NCBI RefSeq assembly: GCF_013466785.1
Contig: NZ_CP059163.1
Coordinates: 1,922,001 to 1,986,000, forward strand
DNA: 64,000 nucleotides
Direction: 5' to 3'
From: Nocardioides marinisabuli
GTDB lineage: Bacteria > Actinomycetota > Actinomycetes > Propionibacteriales > Nocardioidaceae
Below the pieces are notes generated by a model. It did not search any database. It was not told the origin of the DNA and saw only the letters and a list, made by a program, of their open reading frames with translations. Shown in pieces: positions 44,058 to 52,830 of this stretch. Positions within the stretch are counted from its first letter, which is position 1; each line of letters begins with the position of its first letter. A program made the position numbers and the translations under genes.

Positions 44058-45640
44058 AGCAGGTCGTGGCGATCGTGGTCGTCCTGGCGATGGTGCTCAG
44101 CGCCCTGGGCCTGGCCCTGGCGCTGGTGCTGGGCGGGGTGCTCGGCAGCGACGACCCGGCCGAGGCGCCGCAGCCGCGCACCGGCCCCGCGCCCACCACC
44201 AGCCCGTCGGGCGACGCCACCGAGCCGCCCGACGAGGCCCTGGCGCCGTTCTACTCCCAGTCCCTGGACTGGCAGCCGTGCGAGAGCGACCCCGCCCACG
44301 AGTGCTCGCGCCTCGAGGTGCCCCTCGACTACTCCGAGCCCGACGGCGAGACGATCGAGGTCGCGGTCCTGCGGGTGCCGGCGGCCGACCCCGACGCCCG
44401 CATCGGCTCGCTGGTGGTCAACCCCGGCGGCCCCGGCGCCCCCGGCACGACGTACGCCGCCGCCGGCGACCGGGTCTTCCGCCAGCCGCTGCTGAACCGC
44501 TACGACGTCGTGGGCTTCGACCCGCGCGGCACCGGCGGCTCCGCGCCCGTCGACTGCCTCTCCGACGAGGAGCTGACCGAGTTCCTGGCCGGCGACCCCG
44601 CCCCCGACGAGCCCGCCGAGGTCGACGCGCTGGTCGCCGACCTGGAGGCCTTCTTCGAGGGCTGCGTCGAGCGCTCCGGCGACCTCGCCGCCCACGTGTC
44701 GACCGTCGAGGCGGCCCGGGACATGGACGTGCTGCGCGCCGCGCTCGGCGAGACCGGGCTGACCTACCTGGGCGCCTCCTACGGCACGAAGCTGGGCGCG
44801 ACCTACGCCGAGCTGTTCCCCGAGCGGGCCGACCGGCTGGTGCTCGACGGAGCGGTCGACGTCGGGCTGAGCAGCCGCGAGCTCAACCTGGGCCAGGCCG
44901 CCGGCTTCGAGCGCGCCCTGCGGGCCTACGTGGCCGACTGCGTCGACGCCGGCGACTGCTTCCTCGGCAGCACCGTGCAGGAGGGGCTCGACCGGATCGA
45001 GGAGTTCCTGGCCGACGTCGACGAGGAGCCGATCGAGGGGCCCGGTGGTCGTGAGCTCAGCGTCGGCACCGCGTTCTACGGGCTGATCACGCCGCTCTAC
45101 GTCAGCGACTACTGGTTCCTGCTCAGCCAGGGGCTCGAGGCGGCCTTCGAGGGCGACCCCACCACGCTGCTGCTGCTCGCCGACACCTACGCCTCGCGCA
45201 CCCCCGGCGGGGAGTACACCGACAACTCGGCCGAGGCGATCTACGCGATCAACTGCCTCGACGACCCCTCCACGACGCCGGTCTCCGAGATCCCGGCGCA
45301 GGTGCCCGACTTCCTCGAGGCGAGCCCGACGCTGGGCGAGGTCTTCGCCTGGAGCCTGGTGGGCTGCCGGGGGCTCGAGGTCGAGCCCGACGAGTCGACC
45401 CGGCTCGACGACATCGACGCCGCGGGCGCCGCGCCGATCCTGGTGGTCGGCACCACCCGCGACCCGGCCACGCCCTACGAGTGGGCCGAGGCCCTGGCCG
45501 ACCAGCTCGAGCCCGGCGTGCTGCTGACCCGCGACGGCGACGGCCACACGGCGTACAACTCGGGCAACGACTGCATCGACGAGGCGATCGAGGCGTTCCT
45601 GCTCGAGGGCACCGTGCCCGCCGACGGCACCACCTGCTGA
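44054..45640 (+). CDS. Exported alpha/beta-hydrolase peptidase (tripeptidyl aminopeptidase-like)
   Basis: A 528-residue exported hydrolase of the SCO3540/Hip1-like group. The N-terminus is a long hydrophobic signal or anchor (VVAIVVVLAMVLSALGLALALVLGGVLG) followed by a Pro/Thr linker. The oxyanion NPGGPGAPGTTY, nucleophile Ser242 in LGASYGTKLG, Asp470 in GTTRDPATP and His498 in DGDGHTAYNS complete the triad. The TAP C-terminal domain is present. GTG at 44054 overlaps the holB stop. Likely cleaves short N-terminal peptides outside the membrane; substrate unknown. Followed by a strong terminator shared with the convergent dabA. Confidence 0.92.
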   Translation: MKQVVAIVVVLAMVLSALGLALALVLGGVLGSDDPAEAPQPRTGPAPTTSPSGDATEPPDEALAPFYSQSLDWQPCESDPAHECSRLEVPLDYSEPDGETIEVAVLRVPAADPDARIGSLVVNPGGPGAPGTTYAAAGDRVFRQPLLNRYDVVGFDPRGTGGSAPVDCLSDEELTEFLAGDPAPDEPAEVDALVADLEAFFEGCVERSGDLAAHVSTVEAARDMDVLRAALGETGLTYLGASYGTKLGATYAELFPERADRLVLDGAVDVGLSSRELNLGQAAGFERALRAYVADCVDAGDCFLGSTVQEGLDRIEEFLADVDEEPIEGPGGRELSVGTAFYGLITPLYVSDYWFLLSQGLEAAFEGDPTTLLLLADTYASRTPGGEYTDNSAEAIYAINCLDDPSTTPVSEIPAQVPDFLEASPTLGEVFAWSLVGCRGLEVEPDESTRLDDIDAAGAAPILVVGTTRDPATPYEWAEALADQLEPGVLLTRDGDGHTAYNSGNDCIDEAIEAFLLEGTVPADGTTC

Positions 45641-45669
45641 GGGGCGGGGCCCGGCCCGGGCCCCGCCCC
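45641..45669. terminator. Bidirectional terminator between the peptidase gene and dabA
   Basis: GGGGCGGGGCCCG (45641-45653) pairs perfectly with CGGGCCCCGCCCC (45657-45669) around a 3-base loop. It lies directly after the peptidase stop and 5 bases before the convergent dabA stop. Confidence 0.85.
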
Positions 45670-45674
45670 CCGGT

Positions 45675-48146
45675 TCACCCCCGCATCCCGAGCCCCTGGC
45701 CGGCGGCCCGCCCGGGACGGGCCGGGACCCAGGTGCGCCAGGTCAGGTCGGGCAGGAGCGCGTGCGCCCCGTCGTCGACGACCACCGCCTGCGACCAGCC
45801 GTGGGAGACCAGCTGGCGCAGCACGTCGTGGCGGGCCACGACCGCGCGCACCGACTCGCGCCCGGCGGCCACCACGACCAGGTGCCGCGCGGGCTCGTGG
45901 GCGCCGGGCTGGCGGCCCGGACCCGTCGGGGGCGCGGTGAAGAGCGACTGCCACGGCAGCCCGAGCCGCAGGTCGCCGTGGGCCCCGCTCAGGACACCGA
46001 CGTCACCGACGACGTTGAGGGTGGTCTTGTCGCCGGCGCCGAAGACCTCGGGTGCGACCGAGGAGAGGTGGTACTGCGCGCTGATCCACTGGCTGACGAC
46101 CACGGGGGCGGTCATCAGCTGCTCGAGCACCCGGTCGTCCGTGTCGAGGTCGCGCTCGTAGGACTGCAGGAAGACCCGTCCGCCCAGGTCGAGCCCGGCG
46201 GTGAGGCGCCGTGGGCCCACGACGATCGCCTGGTTGCCGGCCAGGCCCCACTCGGGCGTCGGCTCGGCCCAGCTGCTGGCCCGGCGGGCCACGTCGCGCA
46301 TCGCGGTGCGCGTGTCCGCGGGGTCCCCTCCGTCGACCCGCTCGGCGCGGGGGAGGCCACGCACCCGCTCGAGAGCGGTCCGGCGACCGGCCTGGGCCAG
46401 GGCGTCGGCCACCGCGTCGACTGCGGGGCTGGCCACTGGGCCGACCTCGGGGCCGACCACGGGATCGACCACGAGCCCGACCTCGTCGGTGGCGGTGTCG
46501 TGCAGGGCGGCCACGGCCACGGTGTCGTCCGGCAGGTCGATGCCCCGTTCCCGCAGGCCCGCGCGGACCTGCGGGTCGTTCAGCGCGTCGACCAGCAGGC
46601 GGGCGTTGACGAGGCCGGAGCTCGCCCCGCAGGCGCCGCACTGGTACGTCGCGGCGTGGGCGTTGTTCTCGGTGCTGGCGCCGTGGCCGACGACCGCCAG
46701 CACGGGCGCGAAGCCGTCGACGAGCCCGATGCCCCGCAGCACGGCCTCGGCCGTGGAGACCCTGGTCTCCAGGTCGACCAGCCAGGTGGGCGGGGCCGCG
46801 GCGGTCCTGCCGGTCCACGCCGAGCGCAGTCGCCGGGCGCGGGCCGGGGCCAGCGTGGCCGCGGCCGAGACGCCGGCGGCCAGCAGCCCGAAGACCTCGG
46901 CGGTGACGAGCGGGACCAGCGGCGCCCGGTTGGCGCCGGTGGACAGGCGGTGCAGCACCTGGGCCAGGCCGAGCGGGCCGGCAGGGGTGTGCGAGGCCGA
47001 CGAGGGGGCGATCAGCACGGGGCACTGGTCACTGGAGCCGCCGTCGGCGCTCGTGTGCCGGGTGGCGACCCCGAAGAACCCGGCGAAGCCGAACGTCTCG
47101 TGGCGACCGCTCGCCTCGAGGTGGCGCCGCACCCGCTCGGAGCGGACATCGATGCACCAGACCGACTGGCTGAGGGCCCGGCGGCGGGCGGCCGGCCCCG
47201 TCTCCGCACCGGCGCTTTCGGCGTGCACGAGGGCGGGCAGCAGGCGCTCGGCGACGGAGAGGTCCAGTGCGCGCTGCCAGGTGCGGCGGTAGAGGTCGCC
47301 GACCTGCGTGCCGCAGTCGTCGTACGCCGCCGCGGGGCTCAGGTCGAGGTCGTGGCCACCGACGGCGCCGGTGTGCAGGAGGTCCAGCGCCATCCGCAAC
47401 GCCAGGAGCTCCAGGACGGCGTCGCCCTGGCCGCGTCCGGCGCGCCACTGCGCGTGGGCGCTCCATCCCGGTGCGGAGGCGACCGACCGGGTCAGGTAGC
47501 CGACCAGGGCGGTCCCCGGGAGGCCGGTCGCGCGCACCAGCACGGCGACGGCGGCGGCGGGGTCCGCCGGGAGGTCGCGCACCAGCGCGGTCACGCCGGT
47601 CAGCCCCGAGGCGCGGGCGTACCCGGGACGGGAGGCCGCCCGGTGCCACCGGCGGTAGGGGCCGGGACCCGTCCCGGCGCTGTCCGCCCAGGCGCGCTGG
47701 CACCACCAGCCGGACTCCTGGTCGACGCGCGCGGTGACCCGCTGCCGCGTGCTGCGGGGCTCCAGGGCCTCGCAGAGGCGGGGGGTGGACCCGGCGGGGA
47801 CCGAGCCCGGCTCGTGGCGGGGCTGGGTGGGCAGGGCGGAGCTGGTGGACACGAACGTGGCGACGTCGGCGGGCAGGGCCGCGGCGTCGGGGCCCTCGGC
47901 GTCCGCGAGCGCCCGGAGCAGCCCGGCCGGGGTGATGCGACCGGCCGCCCAGCGGTCGTGGAACCACTCGAGGCTCGGCAGCAGCTCGGCGCCGTGGGTG
48001 CGGCGGGCGAGCTCGACGACCTCGTCGAAGGGGAGCGACTCCAGCGGGGCCAGGGGGTTGACGGCGACGGCGGAGTGCAGCGGCCACGCGGGGCCCACCA
48101 CCCGTGCGGCCACCCGGCTCGCCAGCAGCACGTCGTCGGCCTGCAC
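45675..48146 (-). CDS. dabA: DabA-type inorganic carbon transporter/carbonic anhydrase-like subunit (DUF2309)
   Basis: Cytoplasmic zinc subunit of the DAB system, which hydrates CO2 to bicarbonate vectorially using energy from its membrane partner. Conserved beta-carbonic-anhydrase-like ligands are visible: Cys and Asp in SVWCIDVRSERVRRHLE (about residue 331) and His and Cys in VVGHGASTENNAHAATYQCGACG (about 487-502). The N-terminal VVGPAWPLHSAVAVNPLAPLE region is family typical. GTG at 48146 gives about 823 residues. The ribosome site there is poor. Coding similarity seems to run upstream without a stop into dabB after a single-base shift, so a DabB-DabA fusion is possible. Confidence 0.85.
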   Translation of the reverse strand: MQADDVLLASRVAARVVGPAWPLHSAVAVNPLAPLESLPFDEVVELARRTHGAELLPSLEWFHDRWAAGRITPAGLLRALADAEGPDAAALPADVATFVSTSSALPTQPRHEPGSVPAGSTPRLCEALEPRSTRQRVTARVDQESGWWCQRAWADSAGTGPGPYRRWHRAASRPGYARASGLTGVTALVRDLPADPAAAVAVLVRATGLPGTALVGYLTRSVASAPGWSAHAQWRAGRGQGDAVLELLALRMALDLLHTGAVGGHDLDLSPAAAYDDCGTQVGDLYRRTWQRALDLSVAERLLPALVHAESAGAETGPAARRRALSQSVWCIDVRSERVRRHLEASGRHETFGFAGFFGVATRHTSADGGSSDQCPVLIAPSSASHTPAGPLGLAQVLHRLSTGANRAPLVPLVTAEVFGLLAAGVSAAATLAPARARRLRSAWTGRTAAAPPTWLVDLETRVSTAEAVLRGIGLVDGFAPVLAVVGHGASTENNAHAATYQCGACGASSGLVNARLLVDALNDPQVRAGLRERGIDLPDDTVAVAALHDTATDEVGLVVDPVVGPEVGPVASPAVDAVADALAQAGRRTALERVRGLPRAERVDGGDPADTRTAMRDVARRASSWAEPTPEWGLAGNQAIVVGPRRLTAGLDLGGRVFLQSYERDLDTDDRVLEQLMTAPVVVSQWISAQYHLSSVAPEVFGAGDKTTLNVVGDVGVLSGAHGDLRLGLPWQSLFTAPPTGPGRQPGAHEPARHLVVVAAGRESVRAVVARHDVLRQLVSHGWSQAVVVDDGAHALLPDLTWRTWVPARPGRAAGQGLGMRG

Positions 48147-48212
48147 GGCGCGCTTGGCACTGGGCGGGGCCGCGACCGCCGGCCAGGTGGCGCGGGCCCG
48201 GCGGCGCAGCCC

Positions 48213-49615
48213 GGGGAGAGGGCGGCGGGCAGCAGCGCCACCGCGAGCGGGCCGGTGGGGTCGCGCTGGAGGAGGTGCAGACCGGCGAGGGTCGCGGCGG
48301 CGGCCGCGGCGACGACGAGGACCAGGGCCCAGGCCGAGGGGCCCGACCACGTCTGGGCCTGGGCCGAGAGCAGCGGTGCGGCCCACGCCTTCCACAGGTC
48401 CAGGGCCCACAGGGCCCCGGCGGCCGTGGTGCCGGCCAGTGCGGCGGCAGCGGCCCGGGTCGGGACGGTGACGTCGGCGAGGGTCGCCAGCTCGCGGCCC
48501 GAGGTGACGGCGAGAGCGGTCACCAGTGCGACCGGCACGAGGGCGACCGGCCCGCGGTCGGCCAGCATGGTGACGGCCGCGGGTGCGCCGAGCAGTCCGC
48601 CGAGCAGGAGGGGGGTCCAGGTCGTGAGGGGGTCGCGGCGACGCGGGGCGTGGCCGGGCGCTCGGAGCCGGTCGGCGGCGCCGGCCGCCCGCAGGAACAG
48701 CCACGACTTCCAGGAGCCGTGCCCGACGACGTGCAGCAGCGCGGCGGCGGGCATGCCCAGACCCACCTGCACCGACACGAAGCCCATCTGGGTGGTCGTC
48801 GAGCAGACCAGTCGTCCCTTGACGTCGTCGCGCGCCCGGCCCGCCCAGGTGCCCAGCACGACCGAGACGCACCCGAGGACCACCAGTGCGACCAGCGCCG
48901 GCCGCCAGGCGGAGGTCAGCGGCCACAGCAGGACCAGGAGCAGGCCTCCGCCGTTCACGATGCCCGCGTGCAGGAACGCGGAGACGGGCGAGGGAGCCTC
49001 GGTGCTCTCGAGCAGCCAGGTGTGCGCCGGGACCAGGGCGGAGCGGACGACGCTGGCCACGACGACCAGCCCGCCCAGGACGGCCGCGGTCAGCGCGTCG
49101 GTCGCCGCCATGGCGGCCGGCAGCCCGGCGCGGTCGAGGTCGGGCAGCCGGACCATGGCCACCAGCACCAGCGACCAGAGCGCGAGGTCGCCCCAGAGCA
49201 GGGTGCGGCGGGCCGTGGCGGCGCTGCGCAGCGCTGCGGGGGTGCCGGGGTGGGCGATCATCCGGGCGGCGGCCAGGCCGCTGAGGGTCCAGCCGAGGGC
49301 CATGACCGGCAGGCTCGCCCCGGCGACGAGGAGCACGAGGGCCAGCACGGCTGTGGTGGCCGCCCGGGCGAGGCGGGTCCCGCCGGGCTGGCCGGCCAGG
49401 TTGGTGTGGCTGTAGCCGGCCACCACCCAGGCGAGTGCGCCGACGAAGCCGGCGAGCAGCGTGGCCGTCAGGTCGAGCCGGAGGCCGACCGAGGTCCCGA
49501 GGACGTCGACGGCCAGGTGCAGGGGCCGGCCGCGCAGGGCGGTGTGGAGGGCGCCGGCGAGGGCGAGCAGCAGCACCGCCGTGGCGGTGCGTCGGGTGGC
49601 GAGGAGTGGCAACAT
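48213..49615 (-). CDS. dabB: DabB-type proton-conducting membrane subunit, frame runs on without stop (probable -1 frame change at 48213-48216)
   Basis: NuoL/MrpA-like (Proton_antipo_M) subunit energising DabA. About 467 residues with about 12 spans. Family motifs include PAHTWLLESTEAPSPVSAFLHAGIVNGGGLLL and STTTQMGFVSVQVGLGMPAAALLHVVGHGSWKSWLFLRA. ATG at 49615. After ALLPAALSPG the frame has no stop for about 600 more bases and codes for Pro/Ala/Ser-rich noise. In the -1 frame it continues smoothly as LRRRARATWPAVAAPPSAKRAVQADD into DabA. The change sits in CCCC-GGG on the minus strand. One missing C would make a single DabB-DabA polypeptide of about 1,313 residues. Confidence 0.8.
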
Positions 49616-49693
49616 GCGACCGAAGATACCTGAATAAAAATACGTGTATATAGGTTCGCGTGTGCTGTCGGTCACTCGACTAGAGTCAGCGCC

Positions 49694-49999
49694 GTGACGG
49701 AGCCCGGAGCAAGGACGTGGACCCTGTTGAGCAACCACGGGCACGTGCTGGTGGCGCTGAGCCGCAACCCGACGGCACGCATCCGTGACCTCGCCGTCTC
49801 GGTGGGCATCACCGAGCGCGCGGCGCAGAAGATCCTCGCGGACCTGGAGGAGGCCGGCTACGTCACGCGCGAGAGGGTCGGGAGGCGCAACGAGTACCGG
49901 CTGCACCCCGACCGGCGGCTGCGCCACCCCGCGGAGTCGATGGTGCCCGTCCGCGACCTGCTCGACGTCTTCGCGACCGACCGGGCGCCGGAGGACTAG
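49694..49999 (+). CDS. Winged-helix transcriptional regulator divergent from dabB
   Basis: A 101-residue single-domain DNA-binding protein. The winged helix covers residues 10-75 (LLSNHGHVLVALSRNPTARIRDLAVSVGITERAAQKILADLEEAGYVTRERVGRRNEYRLHP), similar to MarR/ArsR-type regulators used beside DUF2309 genes. GTG at 49694. The 78-base space to dabB is AT-rich for this genome (ATAAAAATACGTGTATATA). This is where promoters and an operator for both directions should lie. A role in inorganic-carbon regulation is inferred from the divergent layout. Confidence 0.85.
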   Translation: MTEPGARTWTLLSNHGHVLVALSRNPTARIRDLAVSVGITERAAQKILADLEEAGYVTRERVGRRNEYRLHPDRRLRHPAESMVPVRDLLDVFATDRAPED

Positions 50000-50391
50000 C
50001 TGGCGCGCAGCAGCCGCAGCAGGCCGACGACGGAGGCCACCGAGGCCTCGCCCCAGCTGAACCGGTCGTCCCACAGCGTGATGAGCCCGTCGCGGACCTC
50101 GAAGGTGCCGTCGACGTGGAAGCGGCTGCCGTAGGCCTTCCAGGTCAGCGTGTCGTGGCGGTCGGTGAGCACGGTCGACCCGTCGGCGCCGACGTGGTGC
50201 AGCTCGACGCGGACCCCCACGCCGCGCTCGCCGAGCATCGTCAGCGCCTCGGCCACCTTCTCGCCGCGCACCGTGGGCAGGCGGGTGTTGCGCCACACGA
50301 CGTCGGGGGCGAGCAGCGCGTTGGCCTGCTCGGTCTCGCCGTCGGAGAGGTGGGTCAGGAAGGCGCGGACGACGTCGCGGGGCTCGCTCAT
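49996..50391 (-). CDS. Limonene-1,2-epoxide hydrolase-like/SnoaL-fold protein
   Basis: A 131-residue NTF2-like protein. The Asp-Arg-Asp features of limonene epoxide hydrolases may be represented by LTDRHDTLTW and ITLWDDRFSWGEA, together with the typical start VVRAFLTHLSDGETEQANALLAPDVVWRN. ATG at 50391. It is convergent with the winged-helix gene, sharing 4 bases at their stops. The natural substrate is unknown; such small epoxide hydrolases often act in detoxification or secondary metabolism. Confidence 0.82.
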   Translation of the reverse strand: MSEPRDVVRAFLTHLSDGETEQANALLAPDVVWRNTRLPTVRGEKVAEALTMLGERGVGVRVELHHVGADGSTVLTDRHDTLTWKAYGSRFHVDGTFEVRDGLITLWDDRFSWGEASVASVVGLLRLLRAS

Positions 50392-50429
50392 GGAGCCAGC
50401 CTAGGCACCCGCGGCCGGGCGGGCCGGGG

Positions 50430-51356
50430 TCAGCGAGGGTTGATCGGCTCGGCGATGGCCTGCATCCGCCGGGTGGCCAGGTCGATCATCAGCCGGGCGG
50501 CGGGCGAGAGGACCGCGTTGGAGCGGTGCACGATCGCGAAGGTGTCGAACTGCCGCGGTCGCAGGGAGACGAAGCCGGCCCGCGGCGCCAGGCGCGGCAG
50601 GAGCTGCTCGGCGGCGCCCCGTGGGATGACGCTGTCGGCCAGGCCCATGCCGACCAGCTCGACGGCCGTCTCGACGTCCTCCACCTCGATCCGGCTCTGG
50701 GGGTTGCGGCCGGTCTCGTGGAGCATCTGGCGCAGCGTCGCGCGGGTCGAGTCCACGGCGCGGTACGTCGTCTCGGGCATCACCAGCGAGGCCTGCGCCA
50801 GGCGGTGTGCGGTGACCGGGGAGGTCAGGTGCTCGGGGTCGGCGCTGATGTAGACCAGCTCCTCGCGGGCCACGGGCCGTACGGAGATGCCCTCGCCGTC
50901 GACCGCCGAGATCGCCAGCATGGCGGCCTCGAGCCGGCCGCGGCGCAGGTCCTCGACGACCTCGGTGGAGTTCTGCCCGACCAGCTCGACCCGCACGCCG
51001 GGGTAGCGCTCAAGCACGTCGGCGATCAGCGCCGAACCGGCGTACAGGCGCGCGATGCCGAACATGCCGAAGCGGATCGTGCCGGTCTCGAGCGACCGCA
51101 CGCTCGCGACCGCCCGCTCGGTCTCGGCGATCGCGGCGAGCACCTGCTCGGCGTGCGGTCGCATCGTCTCGGCCACCGGGGTCGGCACGACGCCCCTGCC
51201 GACCCGGTGGAAGAGCTGCACGCCGAGCGACTTCTCGAGCGCCCGGATCTGCTCCGAGACCGAGGGCTGGGCGTAGCCGAGCTCCTCGGCGGCGCGGGTC
51301 AGCGAGCCCTGCTCGTAGGCGGCGAGGAAACATGTGAGCTGGTGCACAGAAAGCAC
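50430..51356 (-). CDS. LysR-family transcriptional regulator
   Basis: A 308-residue regulator. The N-terminal winged helix LTCFLAAYEQGSLTRAAEELGYAQPSVSEQIRALEKSLGVQLFHR is a textbook LysR domain, and the substrate-binding domain (about 90-295) follows with GTIRFGMFGIARLY. GTG at 51356. The product is encoded divergently from a 60-residue zinc-ribbon protein. The 107-base space between them is the likely operator region for both. The effector and regulon are unknown; the zinc-ribbon gene is the best candidate target. Confidence 0.93.
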   Translation of the reverse strand: MLSVHQLTCFLAAYEQGSLTRAAEELGYAQPSVSEQIRALEKSLGVQLFHRVGRGVVPTPVAETMRPHAEQVLAAIAETERAVASVRSLETGTIRFGMFGIARLYAGSALIADVLERYPGVRVELVGQNSTEVVEDLRRGRLEAAMLAISAVDGEGISVRPVAREELVYISADPEHLTSPVTAHRLAQASLVMPETTYRAVDSTRATLRQMLHETGRNPQSRIEVEDVETAVELVGMGLADSVIPRGAAEQLLPRLAPRAGFVSLRPRQFDTFAIVHRSNAVLSPAARLMIDLATRRMQAIAEPINPR

Positions 51357-51462
51357 AAGGCTGATCCTATGTCTCCTGCTGGAAAGTCAGGCTACCCCTA
51401 TTGCTACCGGCGAGTCAGACTAGTCGCAGACACCATGTCTCCGAGCCGAGAAAGGAACCGCC

Positions 51463-51645
51463 GTGCTCACCCACCTCTGCACCTCCTGCAGCAAGCGCCA
51501 GCTCATCTTCCCCTCCCAGATCACGGCCGTGACCGGCGCCGAGACCGGGCCGATCGCCACCTTCACCTGCTGGTGCGGCTCCGAGCAGTCCGCCCCGCTG
51601 GGCTGGGCCGACGCCGAGCCCCGCAAGCGCGTCCTCGCCGCCTGA
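51463..51645 (+). CDS. Zinc-ribbon-like microprotein
   Basis: A 60-residue protein with C-x2-C (LCTSCSKRQL) and C-x-C (FTCWCGSEQS) pairs, about 27 residues apart, that could hold one zinc ion. GTG at 51463 with AGAAAGGAAC upstream. Codon use looks coding. It is divergent from the LysR gene and followed by a hairpin terminator. No known function. Confidence 0.72.
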   Translation: MLTHLCTSCSKRQLIFPSQITAVTGAETGPIATFTCWCGSEQSAPLGWADAEPRKRVLAA

Positions 51646-51667
51646 GCGAGCCCCGCACCGCGTACGT

Positions 51668-51707
51668 CGCCGCCCCCGCCGCCTGATTTCTCGCGGCCGG
51701 GGCGGCG
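51668..51707 (+). terminator. Terminator between the microprotein and tRNA-Thr
   Basis: CGCCGCCCC (51668-51676) pairs with GGGGCGGCG (51699-51707); the loop is 22 bases. No U-tract. Confidence 0.6.
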
Positions 51708-51763
51708 TCTGTATGCTCACCCGCGTTGCCCTGGGCCCGGACACCCCGGACCGCGGGCGGCAC

Positions 51764-51839
51764 GCCGCCTTAGCTCAGTCGGTAGAGCGTCTCACTCGTA
51801 ATGAGAAGGTCGTCGGTTCGATTCCGACAGGCGGCTCCA
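51764..51839 (+). tRNA. tRNA-Thr (anticodon CGT)
   Basis: The 73-base body plus encoded CCA. Acceptor GCCGCCT pairs with AGGCGGC, D-loop AGCTCAGTCGGTAGAGC, anticodon stem TCTCA/TGAGA with loop CTCGTAA (anticodon CGT, reads ACG), T-arm GTCGGTTCGATTCCGAC. Confidence 0.97.
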
Positions 51840-51864
51840 TGAAGGCCCCCCGGGAAGCGCTCCA

Positions 51865-52287
51865 GTGCCCCGGGTGAGCGACGCCGTCCTCCGCAAGCAG
51901 GTGACCCGCGGCCCGGTGCTCGTGCTCGCCTCGGTGGCGGCGCTGCTCTGGGCCTGGTGGGGCCTCGTGCCGACGCCCCTGCTGCTGCTCCTGCCGGTGG
52001 TGCTGCTCGCGGTCGGGGCGGGGTGGGGTCGCCTCCTGCCTCTGCACCCGCGCAGGCACACGTGGGCGCCGCTGGTCGTCGCGCTGTCGACGCCCCTCAC
52101 GGCCGCCGCGCTGGTCCGCGCGACGCCGCCTGGTGCGGAGCGGGAGCTGGCAGGTGCCTGCGCTGCGCTGTCGGTGGTGCTCGGCGCCATGATCGTGGTC
52201 AAGGCCCGTAGGCTGCGCAGGTTCCGCGACAGCATCCGCCCCTGGAGCAGGGAGCCGCGGACGAAGGTGGTCGTCGTCACCGAGTGA
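51865..52287 (+). CDS. Small integral membrane protein, unknown function
   Basis: A 140-residue protein with three to four hydrophobic spans (VLVLASVAALLWAWWGL, LLLLLPVVLLAVGAGW, APLVVALSTPLTAAALV, LAGACAALSVVLGAMIVV). Basic ends suggest both termini are cytoplasmic. GTG at 51865, or GTG at 51874 (SDAVLRK). No recognisable family. It begins 25 bases after the tRNA. Confidence 0.62.
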   Translation: MPRVSDAVLRKQVTRGPVLVLASVAALLWAWWGLVPTPLLLLLPVVLLAVGAGWGRLLPLHPRRHTWAPLVVALSTPLTAAALVRATPPGAERELAGACAALSVVLGAMIVVKARRLRRFRDSIRPWSREPRTKVVVVTE

Positions 52288-52370
52288 CGAGCGGCCGGGG
52301 AGCGCCGGCTCGCAGGGACGTCATGGTGGTCCATCAGGTCCCTGTCAGGTCGGTGGCGCAGGCTCGGTGC

Positions 52371-52768
52371 ATGACATCGGCAGCCCGTCCCCGCAGGACC
52401 GCCCGTCTCGCCGCTGCACTCCGCTCCGTCCCGGCGCGCGGCCGGCGCGCCGCCGTCACCGCGGCGCTCGTCGGCGCGACCCTGCTGGCGGGGCCGCTGC
52501 CCGCCGCCGAGGCCGGCACGGCGGCGTCCGCCTCCGTGCCGGTCGTCGACGGGGCCACCACGGCCGTCGAGACGAGCTCGCCGCCGGCCTCGCGGCCGAG
52601 TACACGGGGGCGGTCGACGCGCAGGACGTGACCGCGCTCGTGCACGGGGTGGCGCGACGCCTGCAGGCCGAGTCCCTCCCACCGCGACTGGCGCTGCGGA
52701 CCGCCGAGGCCGTCAGCCGCCGGGCGCTGACCGACCATCTCGCGCGCGGGACGGCCCTGCCGTCCTGA
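52371..52768 (+). CDS. Small secreted protein with apparent -1 frame change near 52570
   Basis: Starts with ATG at 52371. An Arg-rich start and hydrophobic core (VTAALVGATLLAGPLPAAEA) form a likely signal peptide. The mature part begins SVPVVDGATTAVE. It then continues sensibly only in the -1 frame (DELAAGLAAEYTGAVDAQDVTALVHGVARRLQAESLP) to a stop at 52768. One extra G at 52570-52571 joins the parts into about 133 residues. Alternatively it is a decayed gene. Function unknown. Confidence 0.5.
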
Positions 52769-52830
52769 GGCCGCGTCGCCGGCTTCCCGAGAGCCCGCCG
52801 TGCCACCCGAACAGGCCCTAGGGTCGTCGG

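Noticed and set aside
45675..49615. Respiratory complex I or Mrp antiporter operon
   Set aside because: The NuoL-like gene is alone with a DUF2309 partner carrying the carbonic-anhydrase ligands; other Nuo or Mrp subunits are absent.
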